The notes under the pieces were generated by a model. It had not been told where the DNA came from and ran no database searches. It worked only from the letters and a program-made list of their open reading frames with translations. From contig JAMCRS010000119.1 in the NCBI GenBank assembly GCA_023380675.1, forward strand, positions 1 to 5,246: DNA of 5,246 nucleotides, written 5' to 3'. Positions 1-5,246 of the stretch are shown piece after piece. The DNA is from Chloroflexota bacterium. Lineage in GTDB: Bacteria; Chloroflexota; Anaerolineae; UBA4142. Every line of letters starts with the position of its first letter. The first letter of the stretch is position 1. A program made the translations under genes and the position numbers.

Positions 1-21
1 CCGGCATTGTAAACGGCATCT

Positions 22-1401
22 CTCGCCAAGCTGCTGGAGTCACGGAGTTTTCTCCCGGTCGACCAGGCGATGGGTATCACGAGGCAGATCGCCCTGGCGC
101 TAGGCTATGCTACAAGCAAGGGCATAGTCGCTCACCGGGACATCAAACCGCAGAACATACTGATCGGCGCTGGCGGGACGGCCAAGCTCACTGACTTTGG
201 AATTGCGAAAGACGCTCTTTTCGAAGCGCTCACCCACACCGCTATGTTTATGGGCACCCCACAATACATCTCACCCGAGCAGGCGCGGGGAGAAGCGCTC
301 GATGTGCGATCCGACATCTACTCGGCCTGCGTCGTGCTCTTCGAGATGTTGACCGGGCGGGCTCCTTTCAATGCCGATACCCCCTTTGCGATCGTCCGCC
401 TCCATACCGAAAGCATCCCACCCAGAGCCAGTGAACTTCGAGCCGGTATTAGTGCGGGCGTGGACGCGATCGTTGCCACGGGGCTCGCGAAGAAACCAGG
501 GGACCGGTTTCAAACACCCATAGCGTTCGCGGAGGCGTGCGCTCAAATAATCGCTGAGAACTCAGGTGAAACATTCTTAGGTCTCCGGTCCGAACTCATA
601 CCTGATGCGAAGCCAGATAAGGTCGAGCGGACATTGTTCGGGCCGAGACACGAGACCACTGTTTTTAAGCCGCAAACTTGCCAACCGAGCGGCAGGTTTC
701 CCGAAGGTCCCGTCCGGGTCGCCGGCGGCAGGAAGCGCCACATCGTTCGAACGGCGGTTCCGGCCTTTGCGGTCCCGACGATCGTCATCGCTTTGCTCGG
801 CTATATGTTCGTCGGCCAGCAACCAGCCGCCGGTTTAACGCAGCCCTGCCCCAACTGCCGGCAATCAGGGTATGTGCCGTGTCCCAACTGCGATCGAAAG
901 GGTCCGAAGGCGGGAGAGATATATTGCCCGAAATGCCGTGGCGAAAGAAGGGTTTCATGCAGCGCCTGCAATGGGACCGGTCTTGTGAGCTGCGAGCAGT
1001 GTGGCGCTAAAGGATACGTCTACTGCGTCTCATGCAACGGGCAGGGAAGTATGGCATGCGCTGTTTGTGGCGGCAAAGGCACGATCTCCGGGAGGAACTG
1101 CGACGCGTGCAGGGGCACCGGCCGAACCACCTGTACGGTTTGCGGGGGCTCCGGAGGTCAGAGGGTCTGCGATGCCTGCGCGGGCAAGGGAGTAGTGGGC
1201 TGCCATTCCTGCGCGGGAACCGCTCGCGTCAGTTGCGACGTTTGTGGCGAAAAAGGCTTTCTTAAGTGTCCCGTTTGTGGCGGGCGCGGCAAAGAAACGT
1301 GCCCGCTCTGCAAAGGTCTCAAGAAAGTCACACCCGACGCTATCGAGGGCTGGCGGAGGAATGGCGGCAAGCGGACGGTGTTGTTCTCAAGACCTGCCTA
1401 G
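22..1401 (+). CDS. Membrane Ser/Thr protein kinase with C-terminal DnaJ-type CxxC repeats (5' partial)
   Basis: Eukaryotic-like (PknB-type) Ser/Thr kinase, expected to phosphorylate protein Ser/Thr residues from the inner face of the membrane. Residues are numbered from the in-frame ATG at 70. Visible are the catalytic loop HRDIKPQN (22-29), DFG (42-44), the activation-segment end GTPQYISPEQA (62-72) and DIYS (82-85); the kinase domain ends near residue 155. A basic linker (RKRH) leads to one hydrophobic segment (about 229-248). Residues 260-414 carry 14 CxxC motifs, many as CxxCxGxG. The ATG at 70 is not the true start: kinase-like sequence (SLAKLLESRSFLPVDQA) continues upstream in frame to about base 22, and the glycine loop and ATP-binding lysine are absent. 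A stop at 10-12 lies in a stretch that looks foreign to the gene. Kinase assignment is secure. The role of the cysteine domain (zinc binding, redox sensing or protein binding) is inference. Confidence 0.93.
   Translation, partial: LAKLLESRSFLPVDQAMGITRQIALALGYATSKGIVAHRDIKPQNILIGAGGTAKLTDFGIAKDALFEALTHTAMFMGTPQYISPEQARGEALDVRSDIYSACVVLFEMLTGRAPFNADTPFAIVRLHTESIPPRASELRAGISAGVDAIVATGLAKKPGDRFQTPIAFAEACAQIIAENSGETFLGLRSELIPDAKPDKVERTLFGPRHETTVFKPQTCQPSGRFPEGPVRVAGGRKRHIVRTAVPAFAVPTIVIALLGYMFVGQQPAAGLTQPCPNCRQSGYVPCPNCDRKGPKAGEIYCPKCRGERRVSCSACNGTGLVSCEQCGAKGYVYCVSCNGQGSMACAVCGGKGTISGRNCDACRGTGRTTCTVCGGSGGQRVCDACAGKGVVGCHSCAGTARVSCDVCGEKGFLKCPVCGGRGKETCPLCKGLKKVTPDAIEGWRRNGGKRTVLFSRPA
847..1311 (+). 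repeat. Array of 14 CxxC zinc-finger-like repeats in the kinase C-terminus
   Basis: Fourteen CxxC motifs (CPNC twice, CPKC, CSAC, CEQC, CVSC, CAVC, CDAC, CTVC, CDAC, CHSC, CDVC, CPVC, CPLC), mostly 11 residues apart. Many are followed by G-x-G as in the DnaJ cysteine-rich domain. A DnaJ domain has four such motifs binding two zinc ions. If pairing is the same, this array could hold about seven zinc ions; that number is inference. The array lies after the membrane segment, so in the usual topology of these kinases it would sit outside the cytoplasm. Confidence 0.85.
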
Positions 1402-1410
1402 TTTACACGG

Positions 1411-1429
1411 CTGGCGTTATGCCGGTTTT
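1411..1429 (+). terminator. Possible weak intrinsic terminator after the kinase gene
   Basis: Ten bases after the kinase stop codon, CTGGC (1411-1415) pairs with GCCGG (1421-1425) around the loop GTTAT, with one T-G wobble, followed by TTTT (1426-1429). The stem is only 5 bp and the T run is short. A second 5-bp hairpin (1423-1427 with 1432-1436) overlaps it and would compete. Position and polarity fit a terminator; strength is doubtful. Confidence 0.35.
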
Positions 1430-1586
1430 GCAACCGACCGGTTTTCCGCCACACCCCCTTTACAAACGAGACCAATCCTAGTAACCTATCGTATCATAAG
1501 CGCTAAGGCGCAAAAGCGGCACTGCGCTAAGATTCTTGCTAGGCTCGATTGTGCTGCCGGCACTAAGCTCACGGTTCCCGCCGGAT

Positions 1587-1592
1587 GGAGAG
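1587..1592 (+). promoter_or_regulatory. Ribosome binding site supporting the TTG start at 1598
   Basis: GGAGAG ends 5 bases before a TTG at 1598, and its GGAG core ends 7 bases before it. This start places a short basic n-region directly before the hydrophobic signal segment and removes a 158-base overlap with the kinase gene. It decides the start of the repeat lipoprotein in place of the upstream in-frame ATG at 1244. Confidence 0.6.
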
Positions 1593-1597
1593 ATGGA

Positions 1598-3496
1598 TTG
1601 GACGCAAGGCAGACTAGAAACCGGATCACCCGTCTAACGGTATCGGCGATTGTCGTTATAACGTCCTTTGGGTTCGCCGGCTGCGATCGGAGCGAGACGT
1701 CAAAGGTTGAACCGCTCGCACCCAAAGTCGCCTTCATGATTCCCGACGGTTCCATCACGACCGCCAAGCTGGCCAAAAGCGCCTCTGATTCGGATCGGAT
1801 CGCGGATAAAGCGGTTACGGCCCCTAAACTTGCTGATGGCGTGGTCTCGAGCGTGAAGCTCGCGGCCAACGCGGTTACGGGCGAGAAGGTTGCCGATAAT
1901 GCCATCACCAGCGACAAGATCGCCTCCGGCCAGATCTCCGCCAAGCAGCTCGTTCCGGATTTCATGCTGAGCGAGGCGTTCGTCGCCGACGCGGCGATGA
2001 CGACGAACAAGGTGCATGACGGGGCCATCGCGACCGCCAAGCTGGCGGATGGCTCGGTCACGAATCCCAAACTCGCGCCGGACGCGGTAACCTCCGACAA
2101 GATCAAGAACGGCGAGGTTACGACCGAGGGCATCAAGGACGGTACGATCGCCGCGATCGACCTCGGCAACGGCCAGGTTACTTCGGATAAGCTCAACGAG
2201 AACGTGGCCGGCGGCGGCCTCGAGTTGGCCAAGGACGCGGCGAACGCAGGCACCGCACTCAACGTCCTGGTCGACGGCTCGACCATCAAGATCGCCGGCA
2301 AGGCGTCTGGGAACAAGCTGTATGTCCCCAAGGATGGCGTAACCTCCGATGAGATCAAAGACTATACGATCGTCAGCGACGACGTCATCGGTCAGGCTGT
2401 GACCACCGCCAAGCTCGCTGACGAGGTAGCGGGGGACGGGTTGGTTTTCGATCGCTCGAACGACGGCTCGCTCGGGCAGGCGTCAACCGGTGACCTGCGG
2501 GTCAATACAGGCGACGGCTTGAAAATCAGCGGTGATAAAGTCGTGGTTAACGCCGGCTCCGGGCTCGCGACCGACACGGCCACGGGCAAGCTCTTGATTC
2601 CGGCTAGCGGAGTCACGAACGGTATGCTCGAAGGCGGTATCGAGGCGGCTAAGCTAGTGTTTGGCAATGGCCTTGATTCCAATGACGGTGGTGGGCTGAC
2701 GGTTGTGGCGGCTCGAAACGGTGGCCTCACTGTGGGGTCGGGCGGTGTTGGAATTACGCCCGGCGGTGTTACCAACGACATGCTCGAGGGAGCCATCTCC
2801 GCGGTTAAACTGGCCGGAAGCATCGGTGGCGACAAACTGGTACTCGGAAACGGGCTCGGTCTCGATGAAAGCAAAGGTCTTGCGGTTGTTGTGGACGGGT
2901 CCGGCGGTCTCGCCGTTGGAGCGGGCGGCGTCGGGATTAAGCCCGGTGGCATCACCGACGGCATGTTGGCGGGCTTGATAACCTCCGTCAAGCTTGCTGG
3001 AGGCATCAGCGCCGATCAGCTGGATATTGGAGATGGGCTTGCCAGCAGCGCCGGCAAGCTACAGGTAGACGGCTCTTACATTACCGGCATTGTAAACGGC
3101 ATCTTGAACGACAAGTTGAACTGGAAGAGTCTACCGGCCGGCGTCATTCCAAGCCAAACGGTTGACTTTCTATCGGCCGAGCTTGACGCGGGTCAAATCA
3201 CCTCGGGGACGATCGACACGGCCAGGCTGCCGAATGGAGCCATGCCGGCCGTCTACTCCGGCGTCGGAGTCTTAACCGACCAGGGCGTCGGATACGCTAC
3301 CGGCGCTTTATCGTTGGGTTCCGCGTATAAGCCCGGCGTTAAGGTTACCGTAACCTCGGTTGGCGCCGATGGCGCGAATCTCGGGAGCGTTGCGGTGGTT
3401 AGCGTGAATCCGGACGGAACGGCCGACATTAAGGCTAAAATTTTAGGCGTGCTCACCGGCTCGACCGTCGATGTCAACTGGATTGCTATGCAATAG
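1598..3496 (+). CDS. Tail-fibre-like repeat lipoprotein
   Basis: Predicted surface-anchored fibrous lipoprotein of 632 residues; specific function unknown. With the TTG start at 1598, residues 1-28 form a signal peptide: basic n-region (RQTRNRITR), hydrophobic core (LTVSAIVVITSFGF), then a lipobox ending F-A-G-C with Cys29 as the acylation site. Residues 50-200 hold about 15 decapeptide repeats of consensus [DN]-G-x-[VI]-T-x-x-K-[LI]-A, with three more at 246-274. Residues 337-493 hold three longer glycine-rich modules starting G-[VI]-T-[ND]-x-M-L. From about 551 to 632 a glycine- and valine-rich region looks like a beta-sheet end domain. Such repeats are common in phage tail fibres and in large surface proteins of environmental bacteria, where they are thought to form elongated, often trimeric beta structures. 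No intramolecular chaperone (S74) domain is visible. The frame is open upstream to ATG 1244, but that stretch overlaps the kinase gene and has no plausible protein character. Lipid anchoring is inferred from the lipobox. Confidence 0.85.
   Translation: MDARQTRNRITRLTVSAIVVITSFGFAGCDRSETSKVEPLAPKVAFMIPDGSITTAKLAKSASDSDRIADKAVTAPKLADGVVSSVKLAANAVTGEKVADNAITSDKIASGQISAKQLVPDFMLSEAFVADAAMTTNKVHDGAIATAKLADGSVTNPKLAPDAVTSDKIKNGEVTTEGIKDGTIAAIDLGNGQVTSDKLNENVAGGGLELAKDAANAGTALNVLVDGSTIKIAGKASGNKLYVPKDGVTSDEIKDYTIVSDDVIGQAVTTAKLADEVAGDGLVFDRSNDGSLGQASTGDLRVNTGDGLKISGDKVVVNAGSGLATDTATGKLLIPASGVTNGMLEGGIEAAKLVFGNGLDSNDGGGLTVVAARNGGLTVGSGGVGITPGGVTNDMLEGAISAVKLAGSIGGDKLVLGNGLGLDESKGLAVVVDGSGGLAVGAGGVGIKPGGITDGMLAGLITSVKLAGGISADQLDIGDGLASSAGKLQVDGSYITGIVNGILNDKLNWKSLPAGVIPSQTVDFLSAELDAGQITSGTIDTARLPNGAMPAVYSGVGVLTDQGVGYATGALSLGSAYKPGVKVTVTSVGADGANLGSVAVVSVNPDGTADIKAKILGVLTGSTVDVNWIAMQ
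1745..2197 (+). repeat. Fifteen decapeptide repeats (DGxVTxxKLA type)
   Basis: Fifteen consecutive units of 9-11 residues, thirteen of them roughly ten residues in phase. Good examples are DKAVTAPKLA, DGVVSSVKLA, DNAITSDKIA, DGAIATAKLA, DGSVTNPKLA and PDAVTSDKIK. The second and eighth units are degenerate. Three further units follow at 2333-2419 after a spacer. Codons differ between units at third positions, so this is an old, diverged array rather than a recent expansion. The period suggests one short beta-strand and turn per unit. Confidence 0.85.
2606..3076 (+). repeat. Three long glycine-rich protein repeats (52, 61 and about 44 residues)
   Basis: Units begin at 2606, 2762 and 2945 with the related starts SGVTNGMLEG, GGVTNDMLEG and GGITDGMLAG. 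Each continues through a KL-containing segment into G-[ND]-G-L, and the first two end in GGVGI-x-P. Unit 2 is 27 bases (9 residues, AGSIGGDKL region) longer than unit 1. Unit 3 stops early at KLQVDG. Looser versions of the same module lie upstream (AGGGLEL near 2210, AGDGLVF near 2430). Confidence 0.75.
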
Positions 3497-3518
3497 TCGT
3501 GGAGCGTAGAATGTGCAC

Positions 3519-3545
3519 AGAGGGCGGACGATCGTTCTGCTCTCT
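3519..3545 (+). other. Imperfect hairpin between the lipoprotein and PsbP-like genes
   Basis: Bases 3519-3529 pair with 3534-3545 around a GATC loop: 11 base pairs including two G-T wobbles and one bulged T at 3538. It starts 22 bases after the stop codon of the repeat gene. No T run follows, so it is not a textbook intrinsic terminator. It could protect an mRNA end, attenuate read-through or be incidental. Confidence 0.4.
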
Positions 3546-3568
3546 ACCGCTGTTAGGGCGCCAGGAAA

Positions 3569-4237
3569 GTGCTTTGGGGTTTGAAAAAAAACGCTAAGTA
3601 TGTCGTCATAGTAGTCGTCGCCTGGTCCTTCTTGATGCTCGGGGTGGGCAAGGTCTTGTTCGGCAAATCCGAGAGCGCGTCCGCGAAAGCCGATATCGTC
3701 GGCGCGAAGGCCAATAGTAAGCAGCTTGCCAAGGTGGCCGACCGCGATTACGTGTACGGTTTTACGCTCAAGTATCCCGATGGTTGGGGAGAGCTCGACC
3801 GTGACGCTCTCCGGGCCAAAGACCCGCGGGCGGTCGCGGGTTTCAAGAAAACAAAAGGCGACGCCAATTCGTTCGTCATCGTTAAAACCGAGCGCATCTC
3901 GGAAAAGGCGGACCTCAACGCCTTGCTTCCGGCGCTACGGGACAAGATGAAGGCGGAGCTTAAAGATTTCAAAGAGGCGAACAGCAGCCGCACGACGCTG
4001 GGGCAGGCCGATGCCATCCAAATTACCTACACGTGGACCGCGTCGATCGCGGACACTTCTTCGACCGGCGGTCGATCCGATGCGCCCTCGGAGAAATCGC
4101 TTCCCCTTAAGCAGCGGATGTACATCGGGTTGCGAAACGGCTGGGCTTACTACGTGATTTGCAGCTCGGATACATCCGGATTTAGTCGAGTGGACGCCGA
4201 TTTCGAACGCATGACGAAAACTTTCAACATGAACTAG
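3569..4237 (+). CDS. Membrane-anchored PsbP/DUF1795-like protein
   Basis: Protein of 222 residues, function unknown. The N-terminus has basic residues (KKNAK) followed by a strongly hydrophobic stretch (about 11-31, VVIVVVAWSFLMLGVGKVLF), read as a signal anchor. A polar linker rich in A, K and S runs to about residue 58. The remainder begins YGFTLKYPDGW (63-73), the pattern that opens PsbP and DUF1795-type domains (Mog1p/PsbP-like alpha/beta fold), continues with FVIVKTE and ends NGWAYYVICSS...FSRVDADFERMTKTF. In that family the last helix follows a strand describing the protein's own fit to F/Y-rich edges. The GTG at 3569 has AGGG ten bases upstream (3555-3558); a TTG at 3581 is the alternative and would still keep the anchor. 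Family assignment rests on pattern only, so the fold is likely but the role is open. An A8 run (3584-3591) lies in codons 6-8. Confidence 0.82.
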   Translation: MLWGLKKNAKYVVIVVVAWSFLMLGVGKVLFGKSESASAKADIVGAKANSKQLAKVADRDYVYGFTLKYPDGWGELDRDALRAKDPRAVAGFKKTKGDANSFVIVKTERISEKADLNALLPALRDKMKAELKDFKEANSSRTTLGQADAIQITYTWTASIADTSSTGGRSDAPSEKSLPLKQRMYIGLRNGWAYYVICSSDTSGFSRVDADFERMTKTFNMN

Positions 4238-4257
4238 CTGATTCTTCCGGCTATTTT
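4235..4257 (+). terminator. Possible intrinsic terminator overlapping the PsbP-like gene stop
   Basis: TAGCTG (4235-4240) pairs with CGGCTA (4248-4253) around a 7-base loop, six pairs with one T-G wobble, directly followed by TTTT (4254-4257). The stem begins at the TAG stop codon itself. Short but correctly arranged for a rho-independent terminator, which would separate this gene from the peptidase downstream. Confidence 0.42.
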
Positions 4258-4303
4258 GGCAACGCCGCGAGCTGGCTGAACGGATAAAAATTTTGGGGCG
4301 CTC

Positions 4304-4513
4304 ATGAAATCGCAGGTTCCGATCCCGATTGAGGCGGTCGCTCCGCTCTACGTTGAAGGGCGTCAAAGGGCGGTCGGTTACTCTCTGGATTTCAGACAAC
4401 GCAGGAATGTCGTTCTAGATTTTCCGTGCGACCGGTTGTTGGTGATGCGGGCTGTTATAACAAAGCGTGTTGATGGAGTTGGGAGGTCTCAGTGGGAGAG
4501 ACGATCGATCTGA
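4304..4513 (+). CDS. Hypothetical small protein (doubtful)
   Basis: A 69-residue frame with an ATG at 4304 and GGGGCG (4295-4300) just upstream as a possible ribosome binding site. The product is basic and arginine-rich in the second half, with no signal peptide, membrane segment, cysteine motif or family I recognise. It fills most of the 254-base gap before the peptidase and overlaps that gene's start by 22 bases in another frame, an arrangement compatible with translational coupling. Against it: the overlap covers the peptidase ribosome binding site, the C-terminus looks like random translation, and frames this short arise by chance. Without it, 4238-4491 would be a leader region with no other signal I can support. 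Confidence 0.35.
   Translation: MKSQVPIPIEAVAPLYVEGRQRAVGYSLDFRQRRNVVLDFPCDRLLVMRAVITKRVDGVGRSQWERRSI
4481..4487 (+). promoter_or_regulatory. Ribosome binding site of the M42 peptidase gene
   Basis: GGGAGGT is a near-perfect Shine-Dalgarno sequence whose GGAGG core ends 5 bases before a GTG at 4492. That start gives the N-terminus expected for the family (a short helix, then S-G-V-S-G-F-E), so it fixes the start codon with good confidence. Confidence 0.75.
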
Positions 4514-5246
4514 TAAAAACGTTATCGGAGGCATCGGGCGTATCGGGGTTCGAGAGTGAAGCCAGGGCGCTTATTCGCGGGTTGCTTGAGGAAATATGCG
4601 ACATAACCATCGATGGGCTGGGCAGCTTGGTCGCGCGTTTGAACGGCGGCCCGGACCGGCCTCGGGTGATGGTCGCCTCGCACATGGATGAGATCGGCTT
4701 CCTGGTAAGCCACATAACGAGCGACGGCTTCATCTACTTCCGCGAGCTCGGCGGGTGGGCGGAGCACGTTATGCTCGCCCAGCGGGTTACCATCAAGACC
4801 CGCAAGGGAGATATCCCGGGAGTAACCGGCTGCAAGCCGCCCCACATCATGGACGCCGAGGAGCGCAAGAAGCTCATCAAATCCAAGGATATGTTCATCG
4901 ACGTCGGGGCGGAGGACGAGGAAGAGGTCGCCGCCATGGGGATACGCCCAGGCGATCCCGTGATCCCGTTCGCGTCTTTCACCGAGCTTGCGGGTGGGCG
5001 GAACATCATGGGCAAAGCGTTCGACGACAGGATCGGGTGCGCCGTCATGATCGAGGTGATGCGCCGGCTGGCTGGCAAGCCGCTGAGCTGCGCGGTTTAC
5101 GGTGTGGGCACCGTCCGGGCGGAAGTCGGCTTGCGCGGGGCGCGCACCAGCGCGGCGGCGGTTCAGCCGGATATCGGCATCGCGGCGGAGGTCGCCTTGG
5201 CGGGCGATACCCCGGGTATCAAAGAGACGGAGGTCAAGAGCAAGCT
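4492..5246 (+). CDS. M42-family metallopeptidase (3' partial) with altered active site
   Basis: First 251 residues of an M42 glutamyl-aminopeptidase/endoglucanase-type protein, usually about 350 residues; the window cuts it. M42 enzymes are cytoplasmic dinuclear-metal aminopeptidases that often form large tetrahedral assemblies and trim peptides. Visible motifs are SGVSGFESEA near the N-terminus, ASHMDEIGF with metal-ligand His64 and Asp66, GGWAEHVMLAQRVTI, the GVTGCKPPHIM segment, KAFDDRIGC with the Asp178/Asp179 pair, TVRAEVGLRGA (207-217) and AGDTPG (near 236-242). The family normally has two adjacent glutamates (QEEVGLRGA): the first is the general base, the second a metal ligand. Here these are Ala210 and Glu211. 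The next ligand, usually Asp, is Glu233 (IAAEVA). Family membership is certain; catalytic activity is in doubt. The start is GTG 4492, after a strong ribosome binding site. Confidence 0.93.
   Translation, partial: MGETIDLIKTLSEASGVSGFESEARALIRGLLEEICDITIDGLGSLVARLNGGPDRPRVMVASHMDEIGFLVSHITSDGFIYFRELGGWAEHVMLAQRVTIKTRKGDIPGVTGCKPPHIMDAEERKKLIKSKDMFIDVGAEDEEEVAAMGIRPGDPVIPFASFTELAGGRNIMGKAFDDRIGCAVMIEVMRRLAGKPLSCAVYGVGTVRAEVGLRGARTSAAAVQPDIGIAAEVALAGDTPGIKETEVKSK

Noticed and set aside
678..1195. Overlapping + strand frames of 64-110 codons inside the kinase gene
   Set aside because: Out-of-frame readings of the cysteine-repeat domain. The kinase frame explains the region fully with a conserved motif pattern.
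1423..1443. Two mutually exclusive small hairpins (1423-1427 with 1432-1436; 1432-1435 with 1440-1443), suggestive of an attenuator
   Set aside because: Stems of 4-5 bp are too weak, and no leader peptide or riboswitch core is recognisable.
1459..1487. Possible promoter: TTTACA, 17-base spacer, TAACCT
   Set aside because: The -35-like element is fair but the -10 matches only three of six consensus bases, and the host's promoter consensus is unknown.
1500..1531. Direct repeat GCGCTAAG at 1500-1507 and 1524-1531
   Set aside because: Eight bases twice, with no third copy nearby and no link to a known operator; compatible with chance.
1486..2358. 290-codon frame on the minus strand
   Set aside because: It lies antisense to the lipoprotein repeat region. 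The repeating codons (GTC, AAG, GCC) avoid stops on the opposite strand, and the product is a low-complexity S/A/L/P repeat with no ribosome site.
2392..3006. 204-codon minus-strand frame rich in proline and serine
   Set aside because: Mirror image of the glycine-rich modules: glycine codons read as proline on the other strand. No independent support.
1598..3496. Prophage remnant, from the tail-fibre-like repeats
   Set aside because: No other phage gene is visible and the protein has a lipoprotein signal peptide; such repeats also occur in non-phage surface proteins.
3935..4399. 154-codon minus-strand frame across the end of the PsbP-like gene
   Set aside because: Antisense to a better-supported gene, no family resemblance and no ribosome site seen.
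4455..5078. Three minus-strand frames opposite the M42 gene
   Set aside because: The + strand reading shows a continuous M42 sequence with conserved motifs and a strong ribosome site; these frames are its shadows.

Overview
The window is a compact, mostly coding bacterial segment with every recognisable gene on the + strand. By eye it is moderately GC-rich, and it uses GTG and TTG starts as well as ATG. The organism cannot be named from the sequence. PknB-like kinases fused to DnaJ-type cysteine repeats, a long tail-fibre-like repeat lipoprotein and an M42 peptidase together suggest a free-living environmental bacterium, for example from the Armatimonadota, Planctomycetota or a similar group. 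That is a weak inference. No phage structural genes, integrase, transposase, tRNA, rRNA or CRISPR array is visible.

Layout: (1) 22-1401 is a 5'-truncated Ser/Thr protein kinase: catalytic loop to the end of the kinase domain, a linker, one membrane segment, then a C-terminal domain with 14 CxxC motifs in a roughly 11-residue rhythm. (2) 1402-1597 is a gap with a weak terminator-like hairpin and the ribosome binding site of the next gene. (3) 1598-3496 is a 632-residue repeat protein with a lipoprotein signal peptide. Decapeptide repeats of the type D-G-x-V-T-x-x-K-L-A are followed by glycine-rich modules of about 52-61 residues and a beta-rich C-terminal region. (4) 3569-4237 is a membrane-anchored protein with a PsbP/DUF1795-like domain. 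(5) 4304-4513 is a doubtful 69-residue reading frame. (6) 4492 to the window end is an M42-family metallo-aminopeptidase, cut off by the window. It reads cleanly and carries two substitutions at positions that are normally catalytic or metal-binding.

The genes do not form an obvious pathway. The first three all carry membrane or export signals, so a cell-envelope theme (sensor kinase, surface fibre, anchored small domain) is possible. Terminator-like hairpins after the first and third genes argue against a single tight operon. The peptidase looks like an independent housekeeping-type gene.

The points most worth checking are: the first 21 bases, which are identical to an internal stretch of the repeat gene and break the kinase reading frame; the kinase with a DnaJ-like cysteine domain; the tail-fibre-type repeats on a lipoprotein; and the M42 homologue lacking its expected catalytic glutamate.
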